A stretch of 64,000 nucleotides of DNA from Vibrio tritonius. GTDB taxonomy: Bacteria; Pseudomonadota; Gammaproteobacteria; Enterobacterales; Vibrionaceae. Positions 55,567-64,000 of this stretch are shown in pieces. The position numbers and the translations under genes are program-made. Within the stretch, counting starts at the first letter, position 1. Each line of letters begins with the position of its first letter. The notes below the pieces were generated by a model. It saw nothing but the letters and a program-made list of their open reading frames with translations. It ran no database searches and was not told where the DNA came from. The stretch lies in contig NZ_AP014636.1 of NCBI RefSeq assembly GCF_001547935.1, positions 1,054,001-1,118,000 on the forward strand. Direction: 5' to 3'.

Positions 55567-55600
55567 AAAAAATAGGAGGGCCTTGGCTCTCCTATTTTTT
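55567..55600. terminator. Bidirectional terminator
   Basis: The 12-bp stem AAAAAATAGGAG / CTCCTATTTTTT serves both the PstS-like gene and the convergent MaoC gene. Confidence 0.9.
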
Positions 55601-55616
55601 ATCAAACATATTGTAA

Positions 55617-56291
55617 TTAAAAGTGAAGTTGAATAACGGACATCACAATACAGCCAGGACGTCTCACGCCTTCGATTTCTACTTTTATTTCGCGCTCAAT
55701 CTCCAAACCTTTCTTTATCGGCGTCACTTTTGAAAGCGTACTAACCGCTCTCACCTGACTACCTGATTTTACTGGGTATGGGAATCGCACTGAATTCAAT
55801 CCAATATTCACCACCATTTTAGCGGTAGGAAATAGGGAATGCTCAGGGTCTACACTATCCGTCAATTTTGGCAACAATGCCAAAGTTAAAAAACCATGCG
55901 CGATGGTTGTCTTAAAAGGAGACTGCTCCGCTGCCTTTTCAGGGTTAGTGTGGATCCACTGCATATCTTCCGTGACTTTGCCGAACTGATTGATACGTTC
56001 CTGATCAACCATTATCCAATCGCCAGTATGAATAACCTCACCAATCTTCGGCAGTAACTCTTCATACACTGCCTGAGCTGCCGGCGATAAAACGATCGGC
56101 TCTGGTGCGGCCACTTCTTCATTTGCTGGTTGATTAAATTCCTTCATCCAAGCAAATATTTGGCGGTTATTGGCTTTGTTCAAGAACTCCCCCCAGTACT
56201 CTCGTACTGCCGGAGACATCCATTGCTTGAATTCAGTGTGCTTCACTAGATTTTCAGCACGATGCTTCAAAAGATCCGCGACTTTCATCAA
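55617..56291 (-). CDS. MaoC-domain dehydratase
   Basis: A 224-residue protein. Residues about 80-224 form a hot-dog-fold MaoC domain with the catalytic pair in FGKVTEDMQWIHTNPEKAA (Asp, His) and AHGFLTLALLPKL. The first 75 residues form a helical extension with a Pro/Glu linker. Members hydrate (R)-specific enoyl-CoA in fatty-acid or polyhydroxyalkanoate pathways. No phaC or fad genes are in the window. Confidence 0.88.
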   Translation of the reverse strand: MMKVADLLKHRAENLVKHTEFKQWMSPAVREYWGEFLNKANNRQIFAWMKEFNQPANEEVAAPEPIVLSPAAQAVYEELLPKIGEVIHTGDWIMVDQERINQFGKVTEDMQWIHTNPEKAAEQSPFKTTIAHGFLTLALLPKLTDSVDPEHSLFPTAKMVVNIGLNSVRFPYPVKSGSQVRAVSTLSKVTPIKKGLEIEREIKVEIEGVRRPGCIVMSVIQLHF

Positions 56292-56616
56292 AACCTCATT
56301 CTCTACTAAGAAGAAATGCTAACACGTTAATTTTGAAGTACTTCACGCTACGAATCAAATACTTTCGGGCGTACAAGCGTATTCTGAACAGTGTTTTCTA
56401 TATACTTTTCATAGACTTATCAATAAAACATTATTTTATTAGCCTAACGTCAATTAGAGTAATTGCACGCATATCTTTGCGTTATATTAGCTTTTGATAA
56501 AATTTGCGTAAGAATAGTGTCAAATCTGGAAGTGGTCACAATAGCAGCAAACGATTCATTTATACCTATTTTATGCTTTACAAACGATCCAAGCCCCCCT
56601 AATATGACCGCCACAC
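56292..56616. other. 325-bp gap between the MaoC gene and tRNA-Ser
   Basis: I see no gene. It should hold the MaoC promoter on the left and the tRNA promoter on the right. Confidence 0.4.
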
Positions 56617-56707
56617 GGAGAGATGGCTGAGTGGTTGAAAGCACCGGTCTTGAAAACCGGCATACGTTAATAGCGTATCTAGGGTTCAAATCCCTATCTC
56701 TCCGCCA
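56617..56707 (+). tRNA. tRNA-Ser (anticodon TGA)
   Basis: A class-II tRNA cloverleaf with acceptor GGAGAGA / TCTCTCC, anticodon stem CCGGT / ACCGG with loop CTTGAAA (anticodon TGA), a long variable arm (CATACGTTAATAGCGTATC), T-arm AGGGTTCAAATCCCT and an encoded CCA. It is 91 nt long. Confidence 0.97.
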
Positions 56708-56714
56708 CATTTTG

Positions 56715-56747
56715 AAAAGCCCGCTGATCATTCAGCGGGCTTTTTTT
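56715..56747 (+). terminator. Terminator of tRNA-Ser
   Basis: The perfect 13-bp stem AAAAGCCCGCTGA / TCAGCGGGCTTTT with a 4-nt loop is followed by three more T. Confidence 0.93.
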
Positions 56748-56772
56748 CATTTTTGCTCATTTATGCTTGAAG

Positions 56773-57765
56773 CTAACGAATGGGATCATCGCTATCTTGC
56801 TTGTACATCACCCAGTGTTTGGCTTTAGCAGGCTCATCCATTCCCTCTTCCATTGAGGCATCGTAACAACAGGTTTTATTGCGGCCGTGTTTTTTAGCAT
56901 GATACAGAGCTTGGTCTGCACGGGTTATCAAATGGTGCACCTCTAGATCACCCACACCGATTTCCGCTAGGCCGATACTAATTGTAAGCAACACCTCAAA
57001 GTTTGGAAATGAGCACGTCGTATGAGCGATACACTTGCGTAACTTCTCACTCACCGAAACTGCATTACCAATATCCGTATCTCGCAAGAGCACTAAAAAT
57101 TCATCTCCGCCCAGCCGACCTATACAATCTCTGGACCGCAATTCCCTTTGTGCAATATTAGCAACATGTCGAATAACACGGTCGCCAGCAGGATGTCCGA
57201 ACGTGTCATTAATGCGCTTGAATTTATCGATATCAAAGATCAATAAAGTAAAAATACGACCAAACTCTTGAAACTCTTTGATAGCAGAATCTATACGTTC
57301 AACAATAGTACGACGATTAGCGATGGAAGTGAGTTCATCAATCTCTGAAAGCACTTTCAAACGCTGTTCGATCAAACGTTGCTCGGTGATATTTTTTGCC
57401 GTCCACAGCACAGTGCGTTCATTATTAATGATAAGTGGAAGCGGTTTTATTGTTCCTTCGAACCAAATTTCATCGGTACCTGGTAATCCAGGATAACTAT
57501 CACCCATTTCTTCTCTGGAGAATTGATAGATGACTTTCTGGGTACACTGCTCTTGTAGTGTTCTTTGAATATATGACAAGTAAATCTTCGCAAGTCTTTG
57601 CGGAAAAACATCATTAATTGTCTTACCGACATTAGCCTTGCTGTCTTCGATACGGCTATTTTCTTGACCACCAAAAGCATTCACATATCGGCCTGTTTCA
57701 GATAAAACGAAAACATGTTCTGACAGCGCATTTAGCAAAATATCAAATTCGTTGTAATCGCTCAT
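56773..57765 (-). CDS. PAS-GGDEF diguanylate cyclase
   Basis: A 330-residue soluble protein. A PAS domain (about 1-130: NALSEHVFVLSETGRYVNAFGG, then FEGTIKPLPL) is followed by a GGDEF domain (about 150-310) with IDKFKRINDTFGHPAGD and an intact RLGGDEFLVLL signature. There is no RxxD inhibitory site directly ahead of GGDEF. It should make cyclic di-GMP in response to a signal sensed by the PAS domain. The short tail (MEEGMDEPAKAKHWVMYKQ) is unusual but unassigned. Confidence 0.93.
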   Translation of the reverse strand: MSDYNEFDILLNALSEHVFVLSETGRYVNAFGGQENSRIEDSKANVGKTINDVFPQRLAKIYLSYIQRTLQEQCTQKVIYQFSREEMGDSYPGLPGTDEIWFEGTIKPLPLIINNERTVLWTAKNITEQRLIEQRLKVLSEIDELTSIANRRTIVERIDSAIKEFQEFGRIFTLLIFDIDKFKRINDTFGHPAGDRVIRHVANIAQRELRSRDCIGRLGGDEFLVLLRDTDIGNAVSVSEKLRKCIAHTTCSFPNFEVLLTISIGLAEIGVGDLEVHHLITRADQALYHAKKHGRNKTCCYDASMEEGMDEPAKAKHWVMYKQDSDDPIR

Positions 57766-58659
57766 TTTTCTAGCCTATATTTAAACTGTATCTAGTGAAA
57801 TTATCCAATCACTTCATACATGTCATAACCTATAACAGGTTACGTTAAACATTATAAAACTTAAATACCAAGAATTGGGGATAGATAATTATAAAAATGT
57901 CAATACATACGATTAAATAAAAATAACTTACTCATACAATCACTAATCAATTTAAAATCAATAAGATAATGATTTAATCTCGATATAATCTAAACACACC
58001 CTATTTTCAACGTCCCCAAAGAGTCAGTATCTATTAATAGCGAAACAATATCTGTGAGCAATCACTCTATTTAACAACTTATTAACTACGTAAAGATAAC
58101 AAGAAAAGTGAATATGTATTTAATAAAAGCAAGAGTTAACACAATATGTCAGCTATTTTTACAGCAATATGTATACACAGATCATAAATAGTAACTCGCT
58201 CAACCCCACCATAAAGCCACCATCCTATACCAAGTATGGTACTGATAATGCCTTTTGATACGAACGAGGCTTAACATCAAGTAAAGAAGAACTATTATCA
58301 CTGGCATTATGAATTTATGCTTCGTATTGAGTGATTTTTGATAACCCCAAGACTATATATTTATTCAAGAGGAGAATTAAATTTATTGTTATAAAAAATA
58401 CGGCATACATCGATTATTCACTATTTATCTGAATCCATAAAATTTATGTTCACAATTCATAACAGCATTTTCATTTGGCTATCATGTCAGATAATTTTAC
58501 AATATAACTAACATATATTTAGTCATCTCAACCATATAAATACGCCCAAATCACAATAAATAAAAGTCTTAGTGAATTTATATTGATGATAGGATTCAAG
58601 AAAAATCAGTCCGCCCCATAAACCCATTATCACTGGCTATCAATCACCTGGTCACAATA
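57766..58659. other. 900-bp AT-rich gap
   Basis: I find no coding region of useful length, no tRNA and no clear terminator. The sequence is strongly AT-rich, with short inverted matches (TGATAATGCC near 58239, GGCATTAT near 58303). The left end holds the promoter of the cyclase gene. Confidence 0.4.
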
Positions 58660-58780
58660 TATACCCAAGTAATTTTAAAAAGCTGTTTCAGTAGGAATGC
58701 ATTCGCTCTTAGACAAGGCATTGATTTTCTACATAGTTATTCTACGTAAAATACCGGTAATGCCGCTAGGAGCGAATACC
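58660..58780. repeat. Truncated reverse copy of the 266-bp repeat family
   Basis: Starting with TATACCCAAGTAA, this follows the reverse complement of the right half of the 266-bp element: GTTTCAG, GCATTCGCTC, AAGGCA, GATTTTCTAC, TTCTACGTA and finally AGGAGCGAATAC. It has many substitutions and ends just before the bd-oxidase gene. Confidence 0.65.
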
Positions 58781-58784
58781 CTAT

Positions 58785-59777
58785 TTATTTATAGCTGAGT
58801 TCTGAGGCTTTTCCTTTAAAGATTCGATACACAATAAAGGTATAAATCAGAATCATAGGCATCACGACCATCACACCAAACCCTGTTATCAACAAAGTTT
58901 CTGGAGCACTTGCAGCCTGTTGCGCAGTAAACTTCCCCGGAACCACTTCAGGAAAGAAACTGTATGCTAAACCAAAAAAACTTAAGGCAAATAGAGTAAT
59001 AACCCCAGTAAACGGCAAATGCGCACCAAAATCTTCGCGCGTTGGCACTCGAACTAAATACCGATCGATAGCCAATACTAAGCCAATCACAATGACAGGC
59101 ACCGGAGCTAACATCAGTACTGCCGGAAACTGAAACCAACGTTCCGCGACATGAGTGCTTACCAGAGGGTTAGCAATACTGACCGCCATAATGCCAAACA
59201 AAGCAACATACCCGGCTTTACGCGACCAGCGCGCTGCTTTTACTTGAAGTTGGCCTTCTGTTTTTAATACTAACCACGTGCCGCCAATGTAGATGTACGC
59301 AGCAGTGACACAAAGTGCACTTAATATTGCGAAAGCATAAGCAGCTGCGCCATCGGCAAATCCCAATACATAACGTCCCATCATGTAGCCTTGCGTGCTG
59401 GCTGCGATAAACGAACCCAATTTAAAACAGTTATCCCAGCTGTCCTTGTGATCTGCTTTCGCTTTTGCTCTAAAGTCAAACGACACGCCTCGCATAATTA
59501 AGCCGATTAACATCAAGGTGGTAGGAAAATACAGTTCAGTAAAAATTAGGCTATGGGCAGCAGGAAAAGCAATCAACAAAATGCCTACCGCCAATACCAG
59601 CCATGTTTCGTTGGCATCCCAAAAGGGCCCAATTGAAGCAATCATTCGGTCTCGTTGTGGTTCACTGTGCATCGGCAGTAACATTCCTATACCGAGATCA
59701 TAGCCATCAAGCACGGCATACATAAATACCGTAAAGCCAAGCAACAATAAGTAGATTTCGGGTAAATAATGCATCAT
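58785..59777 (-). CDS. cydB: Cytochrome bd-type quinol oxidase subunit II
   Basis: A 330-residue membrane protein with about nine helices. Typical CydB parts are LDGYDLGIGMLLP, IGPFWDANETWLVLAVGILLIAFP, GVSFDFRAKA and LGSFIAASTQGYMMGRYV. It partners subunit I, encoded directly upstream with a 4-nt ATGA overlap. It is shorter than E. coli CydB (379) and similar to the CIO subtype. No CydX-like small gene is seen after it. Confidence 0.93.
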   Translation of the reverse strand: MMHYLPEIYLLLLGFTVFMYAVLDGYDLGIGMLLPMHSEPQRDRMIASIGPFWDANETWLVLAVGILLIAFPAAHSLIFTELYFPTTLMLIGLIMRGVSFDFRAKAKADHKDSWDNCFKLGSFIAASTQGYMMGRYVLGFADGAAAYAFAILSALCVTAAYIYIGGTWLVLKTEGQLQVKAARWSRKAGYVALFGIMAVSIANPLVSTHVAERWFQFPAVLMLAPVPVIVIGLVLAIDRYLVRVPTREDFGAHLPFTGVITLFALSFFGLAYSFFPEVVPGKFTAQQAASAPETLLITGFGVMVVMPMILIYTFIVYRIFKGKASELSYK

Positions 59778-61114
59778 GCCTGTTTCTCCTGTGGGACAAT
59801 TGCAAGTTTTGCCTCTTCAGATACGCCCTTGCGTGCGAGATAGAAGATGGTGCGTAAATAGGCATACAATAATGCGACATAGGTAACGAGATAGAGCGCT
59901 AACGACAAAGCAACCGAAGATCCAGCAACGGGCGTGACGGCGTCAGCGGTTCTTAGCACCCCTGTGACTAACCAGGGTTGACGCCCTACTTCGGTAACAT
60001 ACCAGCCAGCAAGAGTGGCAACCCAGCCAGAAAAGGTCATCACGACAAAGGTTTTAAGTACCAAAGGCGACAGGTAACCTGTACGATGAACTCGCCAAGC
60101 GCCAAACCAACTCATCAGTAACATCAGCACACCGACGCCAACCATAATCCGAAAACCAAAAAACAGTGGCTTAACTGGTGGATGGTCCGGTGCAAATTCA
60201 TTTAACCCTTGCAACTCACCATTGATATCATGAGTCAAAATTAGGCTAGCTAAGTTGGGTATTTCAATCGCCCAATCATTCGTTCTTTTCTCTTCATTTG
60301 GTAGAGCAAAAACCAGCAGTGGCGCGCCCTTCTCGGTTTCCCACACGCCTTCCATTGCCGCAATTTTCGCAGGTTGATGCTCCAAGGTGTTGAGGCCATG
60401 CAAGTCACCAACGAACATTTGCAACGGCGCTAGAACAGCAGCGGCTGTTACAGCCACTTTGAACGCCCGTTTCGCTGGACTAAAAGCCTTGTCCTTAAGT
60501 AATTGGTATGCAGACACACCAGCGGTAACAAAACACGCAGTTAAAGCAGAAGCCAGCAACATATGGGCAAATCGATATGGCAATGATGGGTTAAATATCA
60601 CCTCATACCAACTGACCACATGCACGACGCCGTCAATTAACTGATGCCCTTGCGGAGTGTGCATCCAACTGTTGAGAACCAGTATCCAGAATGCCGAGAT
60701 GGTCGTCCCCACCGCCACCAGCACTGTGGCAAGGGTATGTAGCCATTCAGGAACTCGTCCCCGACCAAATAACATCACACCAAGGAAAGTAGCTTCCATG
60801 AAAAAGGCAGTCATCACTTCATAACCCAGTAAAGGCCCAGCTACATTACCGACTTTTTCCATAAACCCAGGCCAATTGGTTCCAAACTGAAAACTCATGG
60901 TAATACCGGACACCACACCTAACGCAAAAGTCAGTGCAAACACCTTTACCCAAAAGTAATAAACTGTCAGCCACAGAGAATCGCCTGTACGATTAAAGCG
61001 CCATTTGTAAAATACCAGCAACCACCCAAGCGCTATCGTCAAAGTGGGAAATAGAATGTGGAAGCTGATGTTGGCGGCAAATTGAATACGCGACAGGATC
61101 AGAGTTTCTAACAT
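59774..61114 (-). CDS. cydA: Cytochrome bd-type quinol oxidase subunit I, short Q-loop
   Basis: A 446-residue heme subunit that oxidises quinol and reduces oxygen. It shows RIQFAANISFHILFPTLTIALGW (heme ligand His), ALGVVSGITMSFQFGTNWPGFM, the quinol-site KIAAMEGVWETEKG and the late GWYVTEVGRQPWLVTGVLRTADAVTP. E. coli CydA has 522 residues with a long Q-loop. The shorter length here corresponds to the short Q-loop (CIO-like, often cyanide-tolerant) form. It helps respiration at low oxygen or under nitrosative stress. Confidence 0.94.
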   Translation of the reverse strand: MLETLILSRIQFAANISFHILFPTLTIALGWLLVFYKWRFNRTGDSLWLTVYYFWVKVFALTFALGVVSGITMSFQFGTNWPGFMEKVGNVAGPLLGYEVMTAFFMEATFLGVMLFGRGRVPEWLHTLATVLVAVGTTISAFWILVLNSWMHTPQGHQLIDGVVHVVSWYEVIFNPSLPYRFAHMLLASALTACFVTAGVSAYQLLKDKAFSPAKRAFKVAVTAAAVLAPLQMFVGDLHGLNTLEHQPAKIAAMEGVWETEKGAPLLVFALPNEEKRTNDWAIEIPNLASLILTHDINGELQGLNEFAPDHPPVKPLFFGFRIMVGVGVLMLLMSWFGAWRVHRTGYLSPLVLKTFVVMTFSGWVATLAGWYVTEVGRQPWLVTGVLRTADAVTPVAGSSVALSLALYLVTYVALLYAYLRTIFYLARKGVSEEAKLAIVPQEKQA

Positions 61115-61395
61115 AAGAGCATCCTCGTTTAATTCACTCAGGCTTACTAAGTTTTCTATTGATTTCTACGTAAATAGCGCCGTAATGATCATCAATAAAA
61201 CACTCCAGCCCATACCAGTAATGCACTGATAACGGGCGACAGTGTAACGAGGGTAATTATGTTTTTCTGACACAAAATGTGTGCACATATTGCAAACTAT
61301 GACTTCGGAAATAACCTGTTTTTCATAAGGTTAAAAAGTCTATAACGCTCATGGGAAAATCATGATAGGCCCATATTGATACAAGCTATCGTATT
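61115..61395. other. Promoter region of cydAB
   Basis: No gene is present. TTGATGATCATTAC on the minus strand (near 61185) has one good half of an FNR/Anr-type site and a poor second half. ATGTGTGCACAT at 61277-61288 contains an 8-bp palindrome. Neither is strong enough to name a regulator. Confidence 0.35.
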
Positions 61396-62382
61396 TTATG
61401 CACCTGCTTTTATTGCTTTTCTCAGTACAAAATCGCCATTAAGAAGACCGAAAGCCCTAGCCCAATAATATTTAAGTGCGATAGCAAATACCGTTGCAAC
61501 TGCGAAAGTAATCATCGCCACTACGATATCGGTTTGCCACGAATGAGGTAACACCCACTCTTTTAGAATCCACATCCAGATAGGATGGCTCGTATAAATT
61601 AGCAGTGAATAATCACGACCTATGTCAGCGATCACATTATTGTTCATTTGTGATTTCACCCCAATAAGCATCAGTGCGATACAAAATGGAATCACAAAGA
61701 TAGGAAACTGGCGCAGGATGATCGAACGAGTATCGTCACCTTGCAACAAATACGGTAAACCGTAAATGCCGATAAGACTGATGGTCAACACCGTATAAAC
61801 CACTGGCATCTGAATTTTGTTTCGATCCATACCACTCACTACATAACCAATAAACAGGCATGGTAATGAAATAAAATGGCGGAACCAGTTTTCGTTTTGC
61901 GTCAGATCAGGAAACAGATCCACCGCAAAATAGGCGCACACAATCCCGGCAGAAACTGCCCACATAGTGCGCATCGAAACGCGTTGAATCAATAACTTAA
62001 AAGTTACCAAACCAAACATAAGCGAAGAAAGATACCAAAGATGAAATGACATACCGGAGATAATCACGGTATCAGACATCACACGCTCGCTGATTTTATC
62101 CGCGCTGAAATCATGTTTGATGTAGATGTATGGCAGATACATAAGTGACGAAATCAGAAATATCTTACCGATTTTCAATGCTTGACCACCGAGACGGTCT
62201 TCTAGCCCTTTAGAACCGATAAAAAAGCCAGTCACCATAAAGAAAAACGGCACCGCCCAGCGACCAGACAACCGGATGATCTCGCCATAAAAATGGTTAA
62301 ATTCTTTAAATAGCCCCACATGCAATGTAATTACAAAAAAGGCGGCTATCGCTTTCATAACGTCGAGTGTGTAAAGCCGCAT
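61396..62382 (-). CDS. Acyltransferase-3 family membrane protein
   Basis: A 328-residue membrane acyltransferase (WecH/OatA type, membrane domain only) with about ten helices. It starts MRLYTLDVMKAIAAFFVITLHVG, which carries the conserved His, and continues RLSGRWAVPFFFMVTGFFIG and LLIYTSHPIWMWILK. Members add acetyl or other acyl groups to surface sugars. The substrate is unknown. It stands alone. Confidence 0.85.
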   Translation of the reverse strand: MRLYTLDVMKAIAAFFVITLHVGLFKEFNHFYGEIIRLSGRWAVPFFFMVTGFFIGSKGLEDRLGGQALKIGKIFLISSLMYLPYIYIKHDFSADKISERVMSDTVIISGMSFHLWYLSSLMFGLVTFKLLIQRVSMRTMWAVSAGIVCAYFAVDLFPDLTQNENWFRHFISLPCLFIGYVVSGMDRNKIQMPVVYTVLTISLIGIYGLPYLLQGDDTRSIILRQFPIFVIPFCIALMLIGVKSQMNNNVIADIGRDYSLLIYTSHPIWMWILKEWVLPHSWQTDIVVAMITFAVATVFAIALKYYWARAFGLLNGDFVLRKAIKAGA

Positions 62383-62686
62383 ACATCACCTGTTTGATTG
62401 AAATCTATTGGTGTAAAGCGCCCTGCACTTTACGCTGATACTCAGTTTATCGAATCACAGAATCCGCCTCTACTCGCTACAAGATAGCACCACGATAACT
62501 TATGCTTTTGGTAAAAAGCTTGACCTTTCTCCTACGCTCTCTTGACGCCATTTTTGCCCTCACGCCCAATCCAAGAACAAATTCTGTACATCGTTGACTT
62601 AACTTGCACAAAGATAACTTAAGTTGGGGTTGGCAAAATTTAAGTAAAATTATTCAGCTATCATCTGGCTAATCACAAGGTAAAAA

Positions 62687-62723
62687 ATAAGGGCAGTCCA
62701 TCCTCATGATGGTCTGCCCTATT
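62687..62723 (-). terminator. Intrinsic terminator of the second aldo/keto reductase gene
   Basis: On the minus strand the stem AATAGGGCAG...ACTGCCCTTATT, with an inner CCATC / GATGG pairing, is followed by TTTTTTAC. Confidence 0.8.
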
Positions 62724-62756
62724 GTTATGGATATTGGAAGGTAATCTTGTCTAAGA

Positions 62757-63584
62757 TTAGCCAAAGGTCAGTGGGTCGGGGCCCATCCGGCGGCCTTGAT
62801 CCAGTTGTGCGATTTGCGCCATTTCTTGGTTACTGAGCTCAAAGTCAAAGACCTGAAAGTTACTCTCAATACGCGATGGAGTGACGGACTTTGGAATCGC
62901 CACATTACCCAGTTGCATGTGCCAACGAATAATAATTTGCGCTGGAGTTTTACCATGTACACTCGCAATAGCGCCAATGACTGCATCATTAAGCACTTCG
63001 CCCTGCCCCAATGGACTCCAGGCTTGAGTGACAATATGGTGCTCATGATGAAAAGCTCGTAACTCGGCTTGTTGTAAATAAGGGTGCAGCTCAATTTGGT
63101 TAATCACGGGCGCAACGTTCGTCTCATCAATCAAGCGTTGCAAATGATCAGCATTGAAGTTAGAGACGCCAATTGAACGTACTTTACCCGCTTTTTGGGC
63201 ATCGATAAAAGCACGCCAAGTATCGACAAAGCGATCCTGCTTTGGTGTTGGCCAATGGATCAATAACAGATCAACATAGTCTAACTGCAATCTATCTAAA
63301 CTGGCGTTTAACGCGGCAGTTGCCTCTTCATAACCTTGCGCATCATTCCATACTTTTGTGGTGACAAAAATATCATTACGCACCACTCCCGACTGCTTAA
63401 TACCTTGTCCTACACCTTCTTCGTTTTGATAAATCGCGGCGGTATCTATATGGCGATAGCCAGATTTTAGAGCATGACACACCGACGCAGCCGCTTGCTC
63501 TTGTGTCGCCTGCCATACCCCTAGGCCAATTTGCGGAATCGAATTACCGTCAGAAAATTTGGTGAGTGTTTGTGTCTGAGTCAT
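62757..63584 (-). CDS. dkgA: Aldo/keto reductase (2,5-diketo-gluconate reductase-like)
   Basis: A 275-residue NADPH-dependent reductase close to DkgA: SGYRHIDTAAIYQNEEGVGQGI, VTTKVWNDAQG, LDYVDLLLIHWPTPKQD, SIGVSNFNADHL, INQIELHPYLQQAELRAFHH and VAIPKSVTPSRIESNFQVFDFEL. It reduces small aldehydes and keto sugars. It is a single gene with its own terminator. The name is given by resemblance, and exact orthology is not proven. Confidence 0.85.
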   Translation of the reverse strand: MTQTQTLTKFSDGNSIPQIGLGVWQATQEQAAASVCHALKSGYRHIDTAAIYQNEEGVGQGIKQSGVVRNDIFVTTKVWNDAQGYEEATAALNASLDRLQLDYVDLLLIHWPTPKQDRFVDTWRAFIDAQKAGKVRSIGVSNFNADHLQRLIDETNVAPVINQIELHPYLQQAELRAFHHEHHIVTQAWSPLGQGEVLNDAVIGAIASVHGKTPAQIIIRWHMQLGNVAIPKSVTPSRIESNFQVFDFELSNQEMAQIAQLDQGRRMGPDPLTFG

Positions 63585-63724
63585 AACATCGTTTCCTTTG
63601 TCATTAATATGAAATAGTACTTTCTCTTATTTGTGCCAACCGTCTTCATTGCATGGTCAGAGAATCGTTGTGATTAAAGTTAACTAATTGAAAATCAATT
63701 ATTACTAAAAGAGGTAACTGAGAT

Positions 63725-64000
63725 CTAGTGATCCCAGCGCTTAACTAAATGTTCAGGTTCCCGGCCCATACGCCACCGCTGATAAAAAATGGACAACATC
63801 ATTAACGCGATGCCAAAAAGCGCTAAGGCACAGCCAATCCACCCCGTCGATGTCCATCCCCAACCATACGCGATGGACCAACCGCCAAGGCTCGCACCAA
63901 TAGCATTAGATAGATTAAATGCACTGTGATTCAATGCCGCTGCTAACGTTTGCGCTTGACCTGCGACATCCATTAACCTTACCTGAAGTGCAGGCACTAA
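63725..64000 (-). CDS. MFS transporter, C-terminal part only (runs off the right edge)
   Basis: The last 91 residues of a drug/sugar-efflux-type major facilitator. The block PALQVRLMDVAGQAQTLAAALNHSAFNLSNAIGASLGG is typical of the AraJ/YdhP group, followed by two membrane helices and a basic tail. The frame is still open at position 64000, so the start lies outside the window. Confidence 0.82.
   Translation of the reverse strand, partial: LVPALQVRLMDVAGQAQTLAAALNHSAFNLSNAIGASLGGWSIAYGWGWTSTGWIGCALALFGIALMMLSIFYQRWRMGREPEHLVKRWDH

Noticed and set aside
56450..56731. 93-codon minus-strand frame across tRNA-Ser
   Set aside because: It runs through the complement of the tRNA gene and its terminator.

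Overview
The window looks like chromosomal DNA from a Vibrio or close relative, most likely the second chromosome. glpD, a deaD-type helicase and rnb are, as I recall, chromosome II genes in Vibrio cholerae. The window also carries near-identical 266-bp inverted-repeat elements, of a kind I associate with vibrios from memory, and many small vibrio-type genes. There is no phage, plasmid backbone, CRISPR array or rRNA. One Y1/REP-type transposase gene is present. The species cannot be named from the sequence.

Layout. 1-12.9 kb: the 3' part of glpD, then mostly minus-strand housekeeping and accessory genes (DJ-1/PfpI protein, MazG-like, HAD phosphatase, a DUF4177-yidD-membrane protein trio, acetyltransferases including one broken copy, a cysteine hydrolase, a NUDIX protein, a PAS-GGDEF-EAL protein and an AEC transporter). 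13.5-15.2 kb: msrPQ, periplasmic methionine sulfoxide repair. 15.4-25 kb: an anaerobic diol/glycerol island. It has a PocR-domain histidine kinase and a YesN/AraC-type response regulator converging on a glycyl-radical dehydratase and its activase, plus a 65-residue protein that starts like a microcompartment encapsulation peptide, a GlcG/PduO-C-like protein, an aldo/keto reductase and a PrpF-like isomerase. No shell genes are in the window. 25.2-30.8 kb: two tandem tRNA-Gly genes, a FAN1-like nuclease, an ethanolamine-type permease and small proteins.

30.9-43.8 kb: a catecholate siderophore locus. The minus-strand operon entC-E-B-D-mbtH-entF-entS is divergent from entA-fes across a good Fur box. 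The adenylation domain carries a readable serine code (D-V-W-H-F-S-L-V-D) and is followed by a carrier and a thioesterase, so an enterobactin-type (DHB-Ser) product is expected. The architecture is unusual: EntB ends where its aryl carrier domain should begin, and EntF has an extra carrier domain at its N-terminus followed by a condensation domain unlike that of E. coli EntF. The esterase carries a signal peptide and an extra N-terminal domain. No receptor or importer is in the window.

43.8-64 kb: a nucleoside phosphorylase, a CysB-family regulator, a DEAD-box helicase with an Arg/Gly/Asp repeat tail, a PAP2 phosphatase, a Y1 transposase with one 266-bp element 26 bp behind it, RNase II, a PstS-like binding protein, a MaoC protein, tRNA-Ser, a PAS-GGDEF cyclase, a bd-type oxidase with a short Q-loop, an acyltransferase, an aldo/keto reductase and the C-terminus of an MFS transporter at the right edge.

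The two points most worth following up are the relocated carrier domain in the siderophore assembly line and the shell-less glycyl-radical dehydratase locus, with its encapsulation-peptide-like small protein and an insertion in the dehydratase that carries a similar helix.
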